Shown in pieces: positions 63,573-64,000 of a DNA stretch of 64,000 nucleotides; position 1 is the stretch's first letter; each line of letters opens with the position of its first letter. The position numbers and the translations under genes were made by a program. The notes under the pieces were generated by a model. That model was given only the letters and a program-made list of their open reading frames with translations. It did no database searches and was not told the origin of the DNA. The DNA comes from Iodidimonas nitroreducens (GTDB lineage: Bacteria; Pseudomonadota; Alphaproteobacteria; Sphingomonadales; Rhodothalassiaceae), in the NCBI RefSeq assembly GCF_008579165.1, contig NZ_BKCN01000003.1, one strand, 5' to 3'.

Positions 63573-64000
63573 TCAGCGTTCCTGCAGGCGGGGCATCAAT
63601 TCCACGAAATTGCACGGGCGAAAGCGATGATCCAATTGATCGCGCAGGATTTTATCCCAGCCATCGCGGCACGCCCCCGTGGAGCCGGGCAGGGCAAATA
63701 AATAGGTGCCCCGGCAAACCCCGGCGGTGGCCCGTGATTGAATGGTTGAAGTGCCGATCAGTTGATAGCTCAGCATCCGAAACAGTTCGCCAAAGCCGGG
63801 GATGGCTTTTTCATAAAGGGCTTCAAAAGCTTCCGGCGTCACATCGCGGCCGGTGACCCCCGTGCCGCCGGTGGCGATGATCACATCCACATCACCGGCA
63901 TCAATCCACTGGTTGAGTTGCTTTTGAATGCGGGCGATTTCATCGGCACAGATCGCCCGCCCGGCCAGCCGATGGCCTGCGCTTTGTAATCGCTCGACCA
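63573..64000 (-). CDS. moaB: Molybdenum cofactor biosynthesis protein MoaB (5' end beyond window)
   Basis: The C-terminal 142 codons of a MogA/MoaB-family protein, which adenylates molybdopterin. The molybdopterin loop ATGGTGVTGRDVTPEA is seen, followed by GFGELFRML and the SRATAG-containing segment, then the end VELMPRLQER. The open frame continues through the window end at 64000, including AICADEIARIQKQLNQW. It is thus truncated by the boundary, not broken. Confidence 0.9.
   Translation of the reverse strand, partial: VERLQSAGHRLAGRAICADEIARIQKQLNQWIDAGDVDVIIATGGTGVTGRDVTPEAFEALYEKAIPGFGELFRMLSYQLIGTSTIQSRATAGVCRGTYLFALPGSTGACRDGWDKILRDQLDHRFRPCNFVELMPRLQER

Overview
The window is about 64 kb of a fairly GC-rich chromosome from an alphaproteobacterium. 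The class call rests on gene order as well as protein character. Runs typical of this class are: a UbiK-type factor divergent from lgt, then an NDUFAF7-type methyltransferase and pgeF; hflK-hflC-DUF2065-degP; and erpA / dgt-argS-SPOR protein-nagZ-site-2 protease-scpA-scpB with tatABC-serS-surE. Dispersed intergenic palindromes at 83-179 and 32240-32331 are also of an alphaproteobacterial kind. The order is not certain; Kordiimonadales, Iodidimonadales or Rhodospirillales relatives would fit. No rRNA, tRNA, CRISPR array, phage or insertion sequence was seen, and no stretch longer than about 300 bases lacks a gene.

Layout. 0.2-8.4 kb: a TPR lipoprotein, a diguanylate cyclase, thrB-thrC, a hipBA toxin-antitoxin pair with three operator-like palindromes, a nitronate monooxygenase and a radical SAM protein. 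8.4-14.6 kb: YbjN, UbiK, lgt, a methyltransferase, pgeF, prs and a fasciclin protein. 14.7-21.6 kb: a Gly/Glu-rich exported protein divergent from a PiuC-type dioxygenase, three palindromes, mrp, and hflKC-DUF2065-degP. 21.6-32.2 kb: envelope and accessory genes, including YceI, two tandem paralogous exported proteins of unknown family, an M1 peptidase, a GNAT-nitrilase fusion, a CDF exporter, an M20 hydrolase and a DUF3775 protein. 32.3-39.4 kb: a GST, a zinc locus (TonB receptor, Zur box, zur), a degenerate PhnN-like kinase, YciA, MscS, and DUF1499 with a hidden 77-aa membrane protein. 39.5-46.2 kb: a CBS protein, an aminotransferase and two methyltransferases (one Hen1-like), meeting a convergent operon of sulfotransferase, paraoxonase-like lipoprotein and epimerase. 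46.4-59.7 kb: the conserved core block. 59.8-64 kb: a YVTN propeller, a penicillin-acylase-family hydrolase, an unknown protein and a truncated moaB.

The strongest overall signal is technical. Eighteen genes carry reading-frame breaks, 21 in all. Nearly every one is repaired by adding one base to a short homopolymer. The broken genes include serS, tatA, scpA, mrp, hflC, thrB and thrC, which cannot plausibly all be dead in one cell. I therefore treat these as indel errors in the assembly and annotate the genes as intact CDSs with the break noted. The spliced lengths are multiples of three in every case.

Biologically, the zinc genes (Zur, TonB receptor, perhaps the CDF exporter) form a plausible homeostasis set. 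The core block covers chromosome segregation, Tat export, peptidoglycan recycling and aminoacylation. The least explained parts are the tandem exported paralogues at 22.5-24.0 kb, the stand-alone Hen1-like methyltransferase operon, the Gly/Glu-rich protein beside the PiuC-type dioxygenase, and the hipBA operator array.
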